A stretch of 64,000 nucleotides of DNA, taken from positions 204,090,501-204,154,500 of the forward strand of contig CM032228.1 in the NCBI GenBank assembly GCA_019009955.1, in the 5' to 3' direction. The first letter of the stretch is position 1; the number at the start of each line of letters is the position of its first letter. The translations under genes were made by a program, and so were the position numbers. This DNA comes from Riptortus pedestris. Taxonomy: Eukaryota > Arthropoda > Insecta > Hemiptera > Alydidae. The notes beneath the pieces were generated by a model, which did no database searches, had not been told where the DNA came from, and was given only the letters and a program-made list of their open reading frames with translations. Positions 35,393 to 46,855 of this stretch are shown here, in pieces.

Positions 35393-35512
35393 GATAAGTG
35401 CCAGACAGGCCTCATTTTCGTCATCTCCTATGATCGATGGACATTGGAGGAAATTATTCAAAAATAGCATCAAGACTATATTACACAGTTTCCTTCAGGG
35501 AAATGTGCAACA
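35169..35512 (+). mobile_element. R1 copy L with internal deletion
   Basis: The 5' end reads ATCCGACACGCAGGTGCTGC, then AAAAGATTTCCGACGTGG. The body is then cut to TTGCGACTTCTAGAGCAGTA, followed by a TA array (35337-35389), CTCATTTTCGTCATCTCCTA and TTTCCTTCAGGGAAATGTGC. Central body and poly-C tract are missing. Confidence 0.75.
35337..35389. repeat. (TA)n microsatellite inside R1 copy L
   Basis: About 26 TA units occur at the usual R1 array position, despite the large deletion upstream in this copy. Confidence 0.95.
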
Positions 35513-35720
35513 AAGGTTGTTTGACTACAGAATGTATAACTGAGCAAAGCATCCCAAATTGAATGATTTAAATTTGATTCAATTTGTCTTCAACTGAGTA
35601 TTGGGTCAACCTCAAACGCCCTTAAAATTCGTTCATTGGTCCTAGGACCTTATTCATTAAAACCAAATTTTCGGCAACGCAGTGATCCAATATTTTAGAG
35701 CTGCTGATAAGTAAATAAGT
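35513..35720. other. No recognised feature
   Basis: Short spacer before the minisatellite. Confidence 0.5.
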
Positions 35721-36660
35721 GTTGATAATTAACTTGATCTTAGTAAAAGAGTGATCCACTAACATATAAAAGCAGGATAACTGTTGATAATTACCATAAT
35801 ATAATCAATGTAGAAATCCACTATCATATAACCACAGGATAACTTTGATAAATACCTGCACGTTATGAATAGAGGGATCTGTTATCATATAACAGCAGGA
35901 AAACCGTTGATAAATACCTGGACGTTAGCCATGGATTGATCCATTATCATATCTACACAGGATAACTGTTGATAAATACCTGGACGTTAGCAATGGAGTG
36001 ATTCACTATCATATAACAGCAGAACTGTTGATAAATACCTGGACGTTAGCAATAGAGCCATCCACTATTACATAGCAGCAAGAGAACTGTTGATAAATAC
36101 CTGGACGTTAGCAACGGAGCGATCCATTATCATATCTACACAGGATAACTGTTGATAAATACCTGGACGTTAGCAATGGAGTGATTCACTATCATATAAC
36201 AGCAGGAGAACTGTTGATAAATACCTGGACGTTAGCAATGGAGTGATTCACTATCATATAACAGCAGAACTGTTGATAAATACCTGGACGTTAGCAATAG
36301 AGCCATCCACTATTACATAGCAGCAAGAGAACTGTTGATAAATACCTGGACGTTAGCAACGGAGCGATCCACTATCATAAAACAGCAGGAGAACTGTTGA
36401 TAAATACCTGGACTTTAGCAATAGAGCGATCCACTATCACATAACAGCAAGAGAACTATTGATAAATACCTGGACGTTAGCAATAGAGCCATCCACTATT
36501 ACATAGCAGCAGGAGAACTGTTGATAAATACCTGGACTTTAGCAATAGAGCGATCCACTATCACATAACAGCAAGAGAACTATTGATAAATACCTGGACG
36601 TTAGCAACGGAGAAATCCACTATCATAACACGGCAGGAGAACTTTTGAAAAATACCTAAT
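35721..36660 (+). repeat. 59-63-bp minisatellite, ~15 copies, higher-order structure
   Basis: The unit is GTTGATAAATACCTGGACGT, TAGCAATGGAGTGATTCACT, ATCATATAACAGCAG and a variable GAGAACT end. The first three copies are the most diverged. Variants follow a pattern: the series (GGAGTGATT, AGAGCCATC, GGAGCGATC) beginning near 35991 recurs near 36236, a period of about 245 bp or four units. Two later pairs share the change GGACTTTAGC. The unit is not a multiple of three and has no protein frame. Confidence 0.93.
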
Positions 36661-39334
36661 AAATAATCTTTTGGTACAGTCTTCCAACAGCTGTTACATC
36701 CCTGTTCGCTTTTCTGAACATGAAAAAACAGGGCCTTATTAAATACTTGATAAGGTAAGGGTCCTGAACTAAAGGAGAACTGCTTGTCCAATTGTCCAGG
36801 ACATGCACAGTCTTTGCGCCTCAATGAACCTGACTTGAATCGGATCTCTTCTAAGGCTCTCCTTCAACGTATATGAAAAGGTCTATCAAAATCCTCAGAG
36901 TTATTGTTCATAAAAGACCAATCTTCGAAATGTTTTCATGTTATTGTCAAATAATGAGGTATATAAATTTACGTAACCAGTTATACCTATGTAGGAAGGG
37001 CAAAAAAAAAAATATCAATGATTAAAAAATAAGATTTATTTCTTCTTTAGTGAGAATACTAGAAACAGAAAGAATTATAAGCAAGATGAAAATAATAGAG
37101 AATATGCATTCTATAAAAAATAGGAAAAGGTGATAAAAAAACATAAATTAAATATGTTTATATTATATAATTTATTAGAAACTGAAGTATTTTTTTTGCT
37201 TCAATTACATTTTCCTTTAGTCTCTAGACTAAACTTCATTAGAGATAATCCATATGCTTGCCGAATCCATTTAAATCTAAATGGTTTGGTGCATGATTTT
37301 CATTACCTATTTGATTTTCTCCTGATGAGGTGTCATGTGGATTAGAAATTATTTGAGAAATAAAATTGAGTTTAATAATAATTTTATGTTTTTCTTTTTC
37401 GTTGACCTTCCGCCATAGGATTGGCTTTTCTATCTATCTTCACAGTGAAAAAACTGAAGGAGTCATCTACATACATAAATAAATGAATGGACTAGTCAAA
37501 AGAAACTACAACAAATAAATATACTTGTAAGAAATAAAATTTTCTACAGCTGTCCATCCAAAATATTCACTATATTTTTTTTTCAGTATGACGTTTTGGC
37601 CTATAATTGCTATTTTATGATAAACGTTTGCCATAATCATAAATTGCTTACATACATATGAAGTAAACTTATTTAACTCATGCCGCAGTGCTTTTATGGA
37701 CATATACAGTAAAATAAGTCGATTTTTTATAATTAATTTTAAGTGATATTGACAAAGAACTGGTCATGCTTCTCATGGATTATAAATATTTTATGATTAT
37801 GATAAAGGTTTATCCGAAGATGGCCAATATAGGACGTAACATCGAATTGAAATAAATTTAGTGATTGTTTTGAGTAGACAGTAATTTTATTTTCTATAAG
37901 GGTTAATTTACCCCCAAAAATTGGAAAACTGAAATTAAAAATACAATTAAGTTTAATCTTATTCTCTTTCATAAGCGATGAATCTCCTGTAAAATTTCAA
38001 ACTTTCAAGGTTGATTTCATTATGCAATAGCGATTTTCCAAATATTTCCTAAAGTTTTGGACGGCTTAATAATTAAAAGTTGTGATGAAAGATCAACATT
38101 TCTTAAGCAAATTTTAAAAACAATAAAATCCAGCTAACCGCAACTCCAGTGACGACAGTCCTATTCATAATCTGGGAGCCTCATTGATCCAGTTTATAGG
38201 CAAGCTGATTGTGTTGTTGATCTGGACACTGATCCTATGGCAATTAATAAATGATTAATTGATTAATTAGTTACTTGATTGGATACAACTTATTTCAGGT
38301 TGTATTACAGGTTAATCTTCTTGGGTGACGGCGGATTAACGTCAAGTTAGTCATTCACTACTTAAAAATCTTTGCAGTGAATTCCCCTTGGGGCATTTGA
38401 AGATATCCAGGGTCTATCATTTATTTATTCATACAATAATCGCATTTCACAACTGGGACGAATCTGTTATTTAACATATAAGATATAATTATTATATTTA
38501 CGTAATTATGCTTATTTCTGCAAATATTTTCAGTATTTCCTTACATTATAATTTTTTGAAAATGTTGTTTTGTTTCAAGTAGTGTAATACGCGGTCTATC
38601 ATGCTAATCCCGGTCTATCATCCCTTACAACCCCCTATATTTTAATTACTGAATTACACAATAGTTTATCATTGAGCTGTGCTCTTGTATTTGTAACCCC
38701 ATGGCTCTGACGGAAGCCACTCTTTTTAAAACCCACCAACCAACCAACTTTTACCAATCAAGCTCAATAATACATAAGCGATGAAATCGTTGTTCCTTAG
38801 GATATCTCCATTAACCTCCACTCTCCTTTTCTCTAAAGAAAGTATTTAGACTTCGTTCGGCTTTCAATTTCTCCTAAGTCCACTCGGTTTTCTCGAAAGC
38901 ACACCAAATTCACAATTCTTTTACTTCCAATTAATTGTCATGCACAATTATGAGGGCAGTCCACAAAGAAATAACGTTTGGTAATTATTTATAGAAAATG
39001 AATAAGCTACACGATAATCGTTATGTGAAATAAGTGCAATCTGGTCTTATTTACTCTCATTCTAAAAATATTTTAAACTACTCGCATGGAGCGTAGGAGT
39101 AGCTTTACGTGGAATTACTTGAGGTAGAAGTAATTAAAATCATGTGTAAAAATAATAATATGCATATTTTTATGAAATTATCCCACGCCAAGCTATATAT
39201 GGATACTTGAGATAAAATAAGAACATTCTAAACATAGAATTAGGGAAGTTTAAAATACTTTTTAAATATTATGGTTTATTAAACAAGACAATTAATATAA
39301 AGTAATAACAAAATATATAAAGCCCTGAAAGCAG
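36661..39334. other. No gene recognised
   Basis: AT-rich single-copy-looking sequence. Frames at 36561-36824 (partly in the minisatellite), 37130-37345 and 37506-37972 show no motifs. No SINE or R1 landmarks were seen. Confidence 0.5.
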
Positions 39335-39698
39335 GAAAACTCGTAAGCTAAGCAGATTTCCCACGAGCTGCGATGACACGCCAGTGATATCACCTCAACT
39401 TCAATTCTCTGTTTTTCTTTGAAATTTAAAGACGGCATAAAATATTTTGTGAGTAGTTTCTAGAAGTATCAATGAGGTTAAAGGAAATTGGTACTGACTG
39501 ATAACAAAACAATGCATATATATTGTTTACTTATATTAGGAATATATGTATAAAAAAACATTAAGAGCTTTACAAGATTGGTCCTACATTATTTTCTGAT
39601 CGTATCGTAATAATTGAGATATTTCAAATTTCGGTTTGCCGCTCTTCCTGTTCCGAATTAAGTTATAACATTTTACACACACACATACACAAAGAGCT

Positions 39699-39702
<4 letters not shown>

Positions 39703-39744
<42 letters not shown>
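39703..39744. repeat. (TA)n microsatellite inside R1 copy M
   Basis: About 21 TA units, at the usual R1 array position. Confidence 0.95.
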
Positions 39745-39746
<2 letters not shown>

Positions 39747-39767
39747 TCTTTTTCATATGTATGGTTC

Positions 39768-39896
39768 AACCTGTGGTCCCCCCCCCCCTACATGAGGGGA
39801 AATAGCCTAACTTCCACCCTTAATGGAGGGTGGGTGCCTGTACACAAACTCGCAACCTTTGACTTTACAGTCCAGTGCTCTAACCACTCAGCCCCC
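39768..39896 (-). mobile_element. Second tRNA-derived SINE family (S2)
   Basis: The minus strand begins GGGGGCTGAGTGGTTAGAGC, a textbook polymerase III A box. It continues ACTGGACTGTAAAGTCAAAG, GTTGCGAGTTTG at the B-box position and CACCCACCCTCCATTAAGGG, and ends in a C/G run. The A box is near tRNA perfect. It is unrelated to S1 and only one copy is seen here. A decayed true tRNA gene is possible, but the acceptor stem does not pair and the 60-bp extension fits a SINE. Confidence 0.65.
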
Positions 39897-40010
39897 TTGT
39901 ATATACATATATTTGAACATACTTCATTTTAGTCATCTCCTAGGTAGGGTCGTTAGATATTCGGAAATAAATAATGTAAAATTCTTGTGTTGACTGCAAG
40001 CTCAAAGAAA

Positions 40011-40540
40011 ATACCTCTATTTTAGAGCAGTGCAGGTGTTAAATCTACGGTGGATTTTACTGAAAACGTGAAAACGCAAAGACATAAAGTCTTTCAATAT
40101 TTGACCAAAAAAAAATGTATAAAACAGAAATTAAATGGCATTCCTTTGTTAGACACGGGGGTTATTTAATATTTTTCAATGCGGTCCGTAAAAACAGAGA
40201 TATTTTAGGGTTTTTCTTATGTTTTCTAATCTTCAGTACTCCAGGTGCAACATCTGCTAATAAATAAAAAGTACTCGATCTTTAATTTTCTATGAGACAG
40301 TTAAATGATGAGTTTTTTAACGGCGAAATAAAATTATAATGCAACTAAGGCATAATCTCAAATCAGATATGAAACGTCATGAGTACCACTGATTTCGTAA
40401 AAACCATTTGTACAATTTGTTCAAAATGGATTAGACAAGGATTCCCATCTATTATAACCTCCTTTGCCTTCTCTTCTCCAGAATAATTGTTTTTGTTAAG
40501 TATAAATAGTTATACACTATACTACAGTCTGGTAAAACCA
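40011..40540. other. No gene; possible R1 traces
   Basis: Words such as CGGTCCGTAAAAACAGAGAT and TACTCGATCTTTAATTTTCT near 40180-40300 hint at decayed R1 sequence. The match is too weak to annotate. Confidence 0.3.
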
Positions 40541-41483
40541 TTAACACTCCAGTAGTCGCGCTGTCAGATCGCATTTCAATCCCAGGAATAGCATAACCTT
40601 AATTTGCAACATTTGAGAGGAAATTAAAGTAAAATACTGTTACTTAGGAATAAATTAATTTTAAGACAAAAAAAAAATTAATTAAAATAATAGAAATAAT
40701 AGGAAACAAGAATAATATACATATATACAAAATCAGTCATCTATATTGACAAAGCAGGCTTTTTTCTTTGTAGATTCATTACTTTTCATTCTTTTGAGTT
40801 TATATTTCCGAATTACCTTGTCTTTCTTCATTTTTTTCTTCTTCAACTGTATCCATCTTCTATTTCATATTCTACAGCAGGAGGAATGTGATGTACACCA
40901 CCACTTTCTTCATCCACGTCTACCTCAAATAATACTTTATGTATTTTCTTCACATCTTCATCATTTGCAACATCATAAAAAATGCTTGGGAAAGACATTT
41001 TTATTCTGGATCAAATAAAATTAAAAATTTAAAATCACAAGTACAAATTCATAAATTTTGTATTAATTTAAAACAAAAGTGGTCGCGCTGTATCTGACAG
41101 ATCTTCTCCCTCCAGTTTAACAAAGAAATTTACTATCATTATTATTGCTATAAAATGTTTTAATTTACTTAGTTAATTTAGTATTTAATTAACTTAGTTA
41201 ATGTTTTAATGTATTGTTTTAGATCGATTTACAATGAAGAAAAATAATTATAAAATAAACACAAATACTTACAGGAGAGGTCGCGTTGTATCTAGGAGAT
41301 CGATCGTAATCTGACGACTCTATGTTAAATGCTTGAAGGTTTGCACTAGTCTGGCTAGGCTCGGCGTCCCCTTCTAGCAAGATAGGAAGCGCGGCACCAG
41401 TCCCTTCGCAAAGGTTCTCTGGTAATAGAATATGAAATCTATCAGCAATCTCACGCATCAGGCGCGACTACTGGAGTCTTTAA
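40541..41483. mobile_element. TTAA-flanked element PB3 with 16-bp terminal repeats
   Basis: TTAA lies at 40541-40544 and 41480-41483. The 16-base word ACTCCAGTAGTCGCGC follows the left TTAA after one base, and its exact inverse precedes the right TTAA after two. Internally, TCGCGCTGTATCTGACAGATC-like words recur near 41082-41103 and 41281-41305, and TCGCGCTGTCAGATC sits at the left end. These are candidate transposase-binding repeats. TTAA flanks indicate the piggyBac superfamily, but the ends do not start with CCC. Length is about 935 bp and no catalytic domain is visible. Confidence 0.75.
40857..41458 (-). other. Two exon-like frames inside PB3
   Basis: On the minus strand, a frame from ATG at 41458 reads MREIADRFHILLPENLCEGT and on to about 41268, where CCT is followed by GTAAGT, a strong splice donor. 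Further on, after a TTTAATTTTATTTGATCCAG acceptor-like stretch (about 41007), another frame reads MSFPSIFYDVANDEDVKKIH, then an acidic stretch ending VEYEIEDGYS. The phases do not join simply. They could be N-terminal exons of the parent transposase, captured host exons, or chance; the donor overlaps the internal repeat. Confidence 0.25.
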
Positions 41484-42414
41484 GAAAAATTATACTAAAA
41501 AAATTAATAATGAGGAAGAACAGTAGCCAACTCTTAATACTTTAATTTTCTTACATTTAAGAATGTAATTAAACGATAATATTTATTTATTTCCGCTACA
41601 CATCAGAGGCTTTCGGCACAAAATAGATGGAGATGGGCAAAAGCAATGTACTCGACCTCGGAAGGACTTGTTATATACACATTTCTAAAAAAATCCTGAA
41701 ATGTAAAAAGTTTATTCTTATCCGTGCATAGTCTATAAGAAAGTAATAAATGTTTGCCTTTGCTTAATCTCATTACGTACGCTATAAATTTTGTTTGTTA
41801 TAGTTCTATATTATGTGCCCAATATTCATATTTTCTATATGGGTTAGGATGTTCGCAAAAATATTAGCTGCCGTTAGTAAGTAGGTCAGTCATGTCGTGG
41901 GATATATCAAAGTCTTTTCGTTGATTGGAATCTGATTATATGTGTTTTATTGTAAAGTACTTGTTGCTATATTTATAGATATTGTTTTCTGTCATTTTCA
42001 TTAATTGTCAGTGTGTCAGAGAAATTGAAAAGAATGTCCGACCTGTACTAATTCTATAAAAAAATCGTTACATTTAGAGAGAATCTTTATAGTCACACTT
42101 TTCTTTTTATTTTTGGAGTTTTAAGTGCTCGTCCCTGCATACCTCTCAGAATTCAGGAGTATAGGCTAAAAGTTACATTTCTCCATATTAGTGAATAGCA
42201 TAAATGTCTAAAAAAGATAGGATACAACGGCGTAAGATGATACCAGACCCGGGAAACAGTTTATTTAAAGGCTTCAGTTCTCCAAAGTTCTTCTGCGGAA
42301 AAGACAGTTGCTCTTTCTAAAAATACTAATCACAGATCCCAAACCTATTTCATTATGAGAATAACTACATTGTCAGAGCATAAGGTAGAGTTAACTAAAT
42401 GAATTCACAATTCA
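41484..42414. other. No recognised feature
   Basis: AT-rich sequence, no frame or repeat recognised. Confidence 0.5.
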
Positions 42415-42595
42415 TATAGCTAGCCTTAAGAAACTTTGTAAACTTAAAGTCTTGGGTTAGGTTCCCGAGGGGTTAACAGGAATTTACATATGTACGAACT
42501 CAATAAATAAAATCGGTAATCTCAACCTTGCTACAAAAGAGTATTACTTATAGATAACCCTTCTAATCAACCACGCTAAACTGTAGGTCATCCAC
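42415..42595 (+). mobile_element. Degenerate SINE S1
   Basis: Order and spacing follow S1: TAGCTAGCCTTAAGAAACTT, GGGTTAGGTTCCCGAGG in the B-box area, ACTCAATAAATAAAATCGGT, AACCTTGCTACAAAAGAGTA and TATAGATAACCC. Many substitutions mark an old copy. Confidence 0.5.
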
Positions 42596-42664
42596 TATTT
42601 AAAAACTCATCTTCAATAATGTCACTAGACGCTGAATATACGAGTAGTTCGTTAGAAATTATTA

Positions 42665-42667
<3 letters not shown>

Positions 42668-42709
<42 letters not shown>
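42668..42709. repeat. (TA)n microsatellite left of the fold-back
   Basis: About 21 TA units lie immediately left of the inverted repeat at 42744-43000. Confidence 0.95.
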
Positions 42710-42714
<5 letters not shown>

Positions 42715-42743
42715 ATGTTTTCGACCAGGTTATATTTATATAT

Positions 42744-42999
42744 GGTGTTGTTATTCTTTTTGGAGTTTTGGTCAATGTTGGTGAAATAAATCATAGTTTA
42801 TGGCGATATTTCGAGAATCTTTATTTTCTCTTCTTCAGGGCAAGACTAAAGATTCCTACAAACTGTTACACATGGCTATTGCAGTAGGACTAGGGTTATA
42901 GTATATACTATAGAGAAAATAAAGATTCTCGAAATATCGGCATAAACTAAGATTTATTTCACCAACATTGACCAAAACTCCAAAATGAATAACAACGCC

Positions 43000-43000
<1 letters not shown>
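42744..43000. mobile_element. Fold-back of Penelope-like terminal sequence
   Basis: An 87-base arm (42744-42830) is repeated in inverse at 42913-43000 with few differences, around an 82-base centre. Each arm reads GGTGTTGTTATTC or its variant, TTGGAGTTTTGGTCAATGTT, GGTGAAATAAATC and GATATTTCGAGAATCTTTAT. The centre begins CTTCTTCAGGGCAAGAC. A TTTCGA core next to a CTTCTTCAGG block is typical of the termini of Penelope-like retroelements, which insert with partial inverted copies of their ends. No reverse transcriptase or GIY-YIG remnant is present. Confidence 0.6.

Positions 43001-43001
<1 letters not shown>

Positions 43002-43081
<80 letters not shown>
43002..43081. repeat. (TA)n microsatellite right of the fold-back
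   Basis: About 40 TA units, mirroring the array on the left side of the fold-back. Confidence 0.95.
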
Positions 43082-43084
<3 letters not shown>

Positions 43085-43952
43085 ACCGTTATTGAAGACT
43101 CGAATAAAAAGAATAATAAAGTAAGTAGAGCATCATCAGAGAAATTCTGCTTTATCCGAGGTATTTTTGTTATAATTAATGCAATTGTTTAGCGGAAAAT
43201 CCTTCGACAACTTAAAATAAATTCTCTTCGGGATCATGAAATATAACAACAGTTCATTTTGAATATCTTTTAAACCTAGCAGGTCCTACACTTCTTATTT
43301 GATTTCATTATAGTGATTCTAAGCTATAATCACGCTATTGCCCAAAATAAGCTCGGCTTAGATAAATAAAAAATGAGGGCTGGGAAAATAATGCCAGGTT
43401 AGTGTTATTATTTCTTGGAATCTAAAATAAAAGTTTCCCGGGAAAAATGATTTTAATATTTATTAGTCTCTTATTTTTGTTGGATCAAAATCTAGTAATA
43501 TATGCTTCTTCTTTTTTATTGAACATTTATTTGATATATTTCATTTCTTAGCAAATCGTTAAGGATTCTCTCTTCTGTTTATTAATTCCAAAATTTTCTC
43601 TTTTGATAATATATTACATAAGAAATTATTTATATAATATATTGAATTTATATTCTTATCACTACCTCTGAGCCCGGTTTAGCGCTAAAATTTCGGCAGC
43701 TGTAGTGAAGTTGTTGGATGAAATATGGAAAAGGAAGCATAATATCCTTTAACAAACTTTGAAGTAACGCCAATTGACTTGTTAATGGGCTGCCACAGAT
43801 TGATCTAGAGTTACCTTCGGGTTTAATTAATATTTCATGAAATAGGATTCCTTCGGCCTCACCCAAAATGGATTATGCATATATCAAAGAATATTCATTT
43901 ATAGGGCGGCATTCAAAGTTCAGTGTCAAAGGGCAAATGAATACGAAGAAAA
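43082..43952. other. No gene recognised
   Basis: Two chance-like frames near 43648-43866 on the minus strand and 43868-44098 on the plus strand. No motif was seen. Confidence 0.45.
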
Positions 43953-44006
43953 AAGTCGGTAGCTCAGGTGCTGGGACAACTAAACAGGTTTCCCGTGCTG
44001 GAATCA

Positions 44007-44053
<47 letters not shown>

Positions 44054-44085
44054 TCGCACAGACTCACACATAACGTCATCTCATA
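43953..44085 (+). mobile_element. R1 5' end joined to a CA array
   Basis: AAAAAGTCGGTAGCTCAGGT, then GCTGGGACAACTAAACAGGT and TTCCCGTGCTGG match the R1 5' end. A CA array follows at 44012-44051. The rest of the element is missing. Confidence 0.55.
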
Positions 44086-44139
44086 TGCATTTATCTAATA
44101 TTATATATAAAAATGATGGACATGGGATTTTACTTATAT

Positions 44140-44890
44140 GAAAGTCCTCCACTCAGAGGCTGCATAAACTGATACGATCTCCCACATTTCGACATAACAC
44201 ATCACGGATCTCAACGTATTCTCTAATATAAGTACGTATGTACGTAATATATTCTCCATTTCTAAATAAAAATCCGATGTGTATAAGTGGGCAGTGAGTA
44301 AAATCTTAATTCATGACGCCATCACACAACAAATTTGCATGTATCTCATCAAATACAAATCTGTTGAAAACTATATTTGCCATTTAGGCGTGGAACACGA
44401 TGTTTCATTTATATTCTCTTATTGCAAAAGTGTGATGACTAAAAGTGGAGTTATATAGAAGAATGAAAATTTAAAAATATGTAAAACCGAGGGTAAATAT
44501 TCAAGATAGTGAAGATTGTATAGAAAAATATTTAAATTAAATTCAAAACCAGATTGGCAATATATAATATTTCAATCCAACTCATTGTTACGAAGAAATA
44601 TTGAATTTTCGATTCTCTCCCTCTCTAAACCCCCCCCCCCCCGCACCGGTTCGATTTCAGCTAATAACACACTTAGTTTTACATGAAATTCTTATATAAA
44701 GAGTTTGGTAACGATCAAACAAAACTTACATAAACTGGCAACAAACAAGTATTTCAATATTTTGAATACATATATGTGCGTGTGTGTGTGTGTTCATTTT
44801 CGGACCTGATTTTGTTCATAAGTAGGATCGATGGACATTTGAAGAAATATTTAGAAAATAGCTTCATGACCTCAACAGCTGTTTTCAATC
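44140..44890 (+). mobile_element. R1 copy N (type b), nearly complete
   Basis: After GAGGCTGCATAAACTGATAC and ATCTCCCACATTTCG comes a type b 5' module with TGACGCCATCACACAACAAA and TTTGCATGTATCTCATCAAA. The common body follows: ATTCAAGATAGTGAAGATTG, a 14-base C run at 44629-44642, GTTTGGTAACGATCAAACAA, a short GT array, AGTAGGATCGATGGACATTT and GACCTCAACAGCTG. The terminal palindrome is degraded. Confidence 0.75.
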
Positions 44891-45389
44891 CATCAATCAA
44901 AGGAGAAGGGAGAAGATGTGACCAATGGTGAAATCAGTGCAAAAACCAGTGAATGCTACAATGCAAAGAATGAAGCGAGATAAGCAGCCTTGAGCTCATT
45001 AATGCATTCCAGGAGCAAATACCCTGTTCAATAAGATAATATTATGAAAGAGGATTACTATAGGCACTTCGACAACATCAATAAATTAAAAAAAAATTAC
45101 ACATGTACACGCACACATATATATATTCCTAAATATTTTCATTAAGTCACTCTGAGCAGAAGTTGGTGAGCGATGGAGAGAAGAGGATAAAATTGTGGAG
45201 AAAGGGTGAGCAGGCATGAGCTCATTGTCAGCCAATTTTGTGTAGGGGCTTATCTAGCTCCAGAGTAAACAGTTCTAAACTCCATTTTTGACAGTAGAAA
45301 TTTGTATGCAGTGAACGGAATGAATCCCCATTCCTCTAGGCCTTCTGGGAGAATAGTTGGGATATGACATCACTCGACGAGTTTGCTTA
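44891..45389. other. No recognised feature
   Basis: More balanced composition than average, but no open frame or repeat was recognised. Confidence 0.45.
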
Positions 45390-45819
45390 TATTTCGTGTA
45401 ATAAAGATCTTTTGAAAACAATATTTGGCATTTAAACTTAGAATAAATTAGATCATGATATAACAGCTTCTTATTAATATGACATGAGTAGGAGTAGGGG
45501 TTTTCTTAGGACTTTCAAATAAAAGAATCCAAATATCTCGGTTAGTATTCATGATAGAGAAAATATGTTTCATTAACATTAGTAGGCAATTACATTTGCA
45601 ATAATTTTGTTACTATACACTTATTCGATCGAACGTATAATAATAACGAAGATATTTCGACTTTTCGAAAATTTTCTCCTCAAGACCCCCTTCTTCCGGT
45701 CCGATTTCAGGTGTTAACGAACATGAGCTTCTTTTCTTTTTTTTTCATTTTTCAAACGCTCATTTATCGAGCTTGGTAACGAATAACAAAGACTACAACA
45801 GCTAGAGCGGTAACAGGCA

Positions 45820-45875
<56 letters not shown>

Positions 45876-45955
45876 CTCACACACTAAAAATATAAAAACC
45901 TCTTCGAAACTTCCTTGATGAGTACATACTCATTTTCCTTCAAGTAAATCTAGAA
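45390..45955 (+). mobile_element. R1 copy O
   Basis: It enters within the type b or c region (AAAACAATATTTGGCATTTA, ATGACATGAGTAGGAGTAGG). It then has AAATATCTCGGTTAGTATTC, TTATTCGATCGAACGTATAA, CGGTCCGATTTCAGGTGTTA, CAGCTAGAGCGGTAACAGGC and a TA array (45829-45865). It ends in decayed CAAGTAAATCTAGAA. Confidence 0.72.
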
Positions 45956-46357
45956 TACTTAATGCACTGTTATTAGAAGAACAGTATAATTTCCAAATAA
46001 TGCATTTTAATCCACCAAGACTCCAACTTTGAAATAATGGATATCTAAACCAGTATTATAATAGTTAATCCGACCTCCACAAGCACTACATGCTTAATAT
46101 TTTTGGAGTAACATAGGACTTACTATATATACTCCATAAAATTCCATGTAGTCGATTGCCCAAACAAGGAATTTTATTCCTAGTTACTTATTAAATTAAA
46201 GTGTAAAGTATCATAGTTTAAGCCATCTTCTGTCTGCTCTTCAAACCTCTAACGTTTTGTGTCAAGTTAGGTAAGGTATAGAGGAAATGTTTTTCATTCC
46301 ATGAATGTGATGTTAAGAGATCTATAGAATCGATAGAAGCCGTCTATAGAAATGTTA
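45956..46357. other. No recognised feature
   Basis: AT-rich sequence, nothing recognised. Confidence 0.5.
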
Positions 46358-46568
46358 TTTCTTCACGCCCACTTTATGTTACTATAACTAATTGGGAAGG
46401 GTTATCTACAAGTCATCACTCTTTTCTAGCCATGAATGGATTAAGGTTATAATTAGTGAGTCGACGCTAAATAAATACCTATGACTCACGCGGAAAGAAA
46501 ACCCACGACTCTTGGTTTGCCAAGTATGTTAAGACGAAACTCTTATCTTTCACGCGTAATTTGAGCAT
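46358..46568 (-). mobile_element. tRNA-derived SINE S1, copy 10
   Basis: The plus strand keeps TTCACGCCCACTTTATGTTA, AACTAATTGGGAAGGGTTAT, TCTACAAGTCATCACTCTTT, TCTAGCCATGAATGG and CTCTTGGTTTGCCAAGTATG. The B box is strongly changed. Confidence 0.7.
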
Positions 46569-46716
46569 CCTATATGCCTAGAAATCAGGATACTCCTGGT
46601 ACCACTCCTGCGGGATTCAAATAAGTTTAGCGATATATAAATATATAGATATAATCCGGGACTAAGATAAGTTTTCCTTTTAATGCCTTCAGATGAAAAG
46701 AATAATATTCATTCAA

Positions 46717-46805
<89 letters not shown>

Positions 46806-46813
46806 TGTGTGGA

Positions 46814-46855
<42 letters not shown>

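Larger units (their letters stand above)
39335..40010 (+). mobile_element. R1 copy M, with nested SINE
   Basis: The 5' part has AAGCTAAGCAGATTTCCCAC, then GATATCACCTCA, TGATCGTATCGTAATAATTG and a short CA tract. A TA array (39703-39744) follows, and the 3' part reads TTTTAGTCATCTCCTAGGTA and GGGTCGTTAGATATTCGG. The 3' palindrome is lost. A different tRNA-like SINE at 39768-39896 interrupts it between array and 3' section, so that SINE is younger than this R1 copy. Confidence 0.7.

Noticed and set aside
35721..36660. CRISPR-like array
   Set aside because: Repeats are directly adjacent with no unique spacers, units vary throughout, and the window is eukaryotic.
39768..39896. A functional tRNA gene
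   Set aside because: The A box is good, but the acceptor and T stems do not pair properly and the sequence continues as a SINE-like body.
40746..41018. 90-codon plus-strand frame inside PB3
   Set aside because: It is an F/L/H-rich shadow of the more protein-like minus-strand frame and has no motif.
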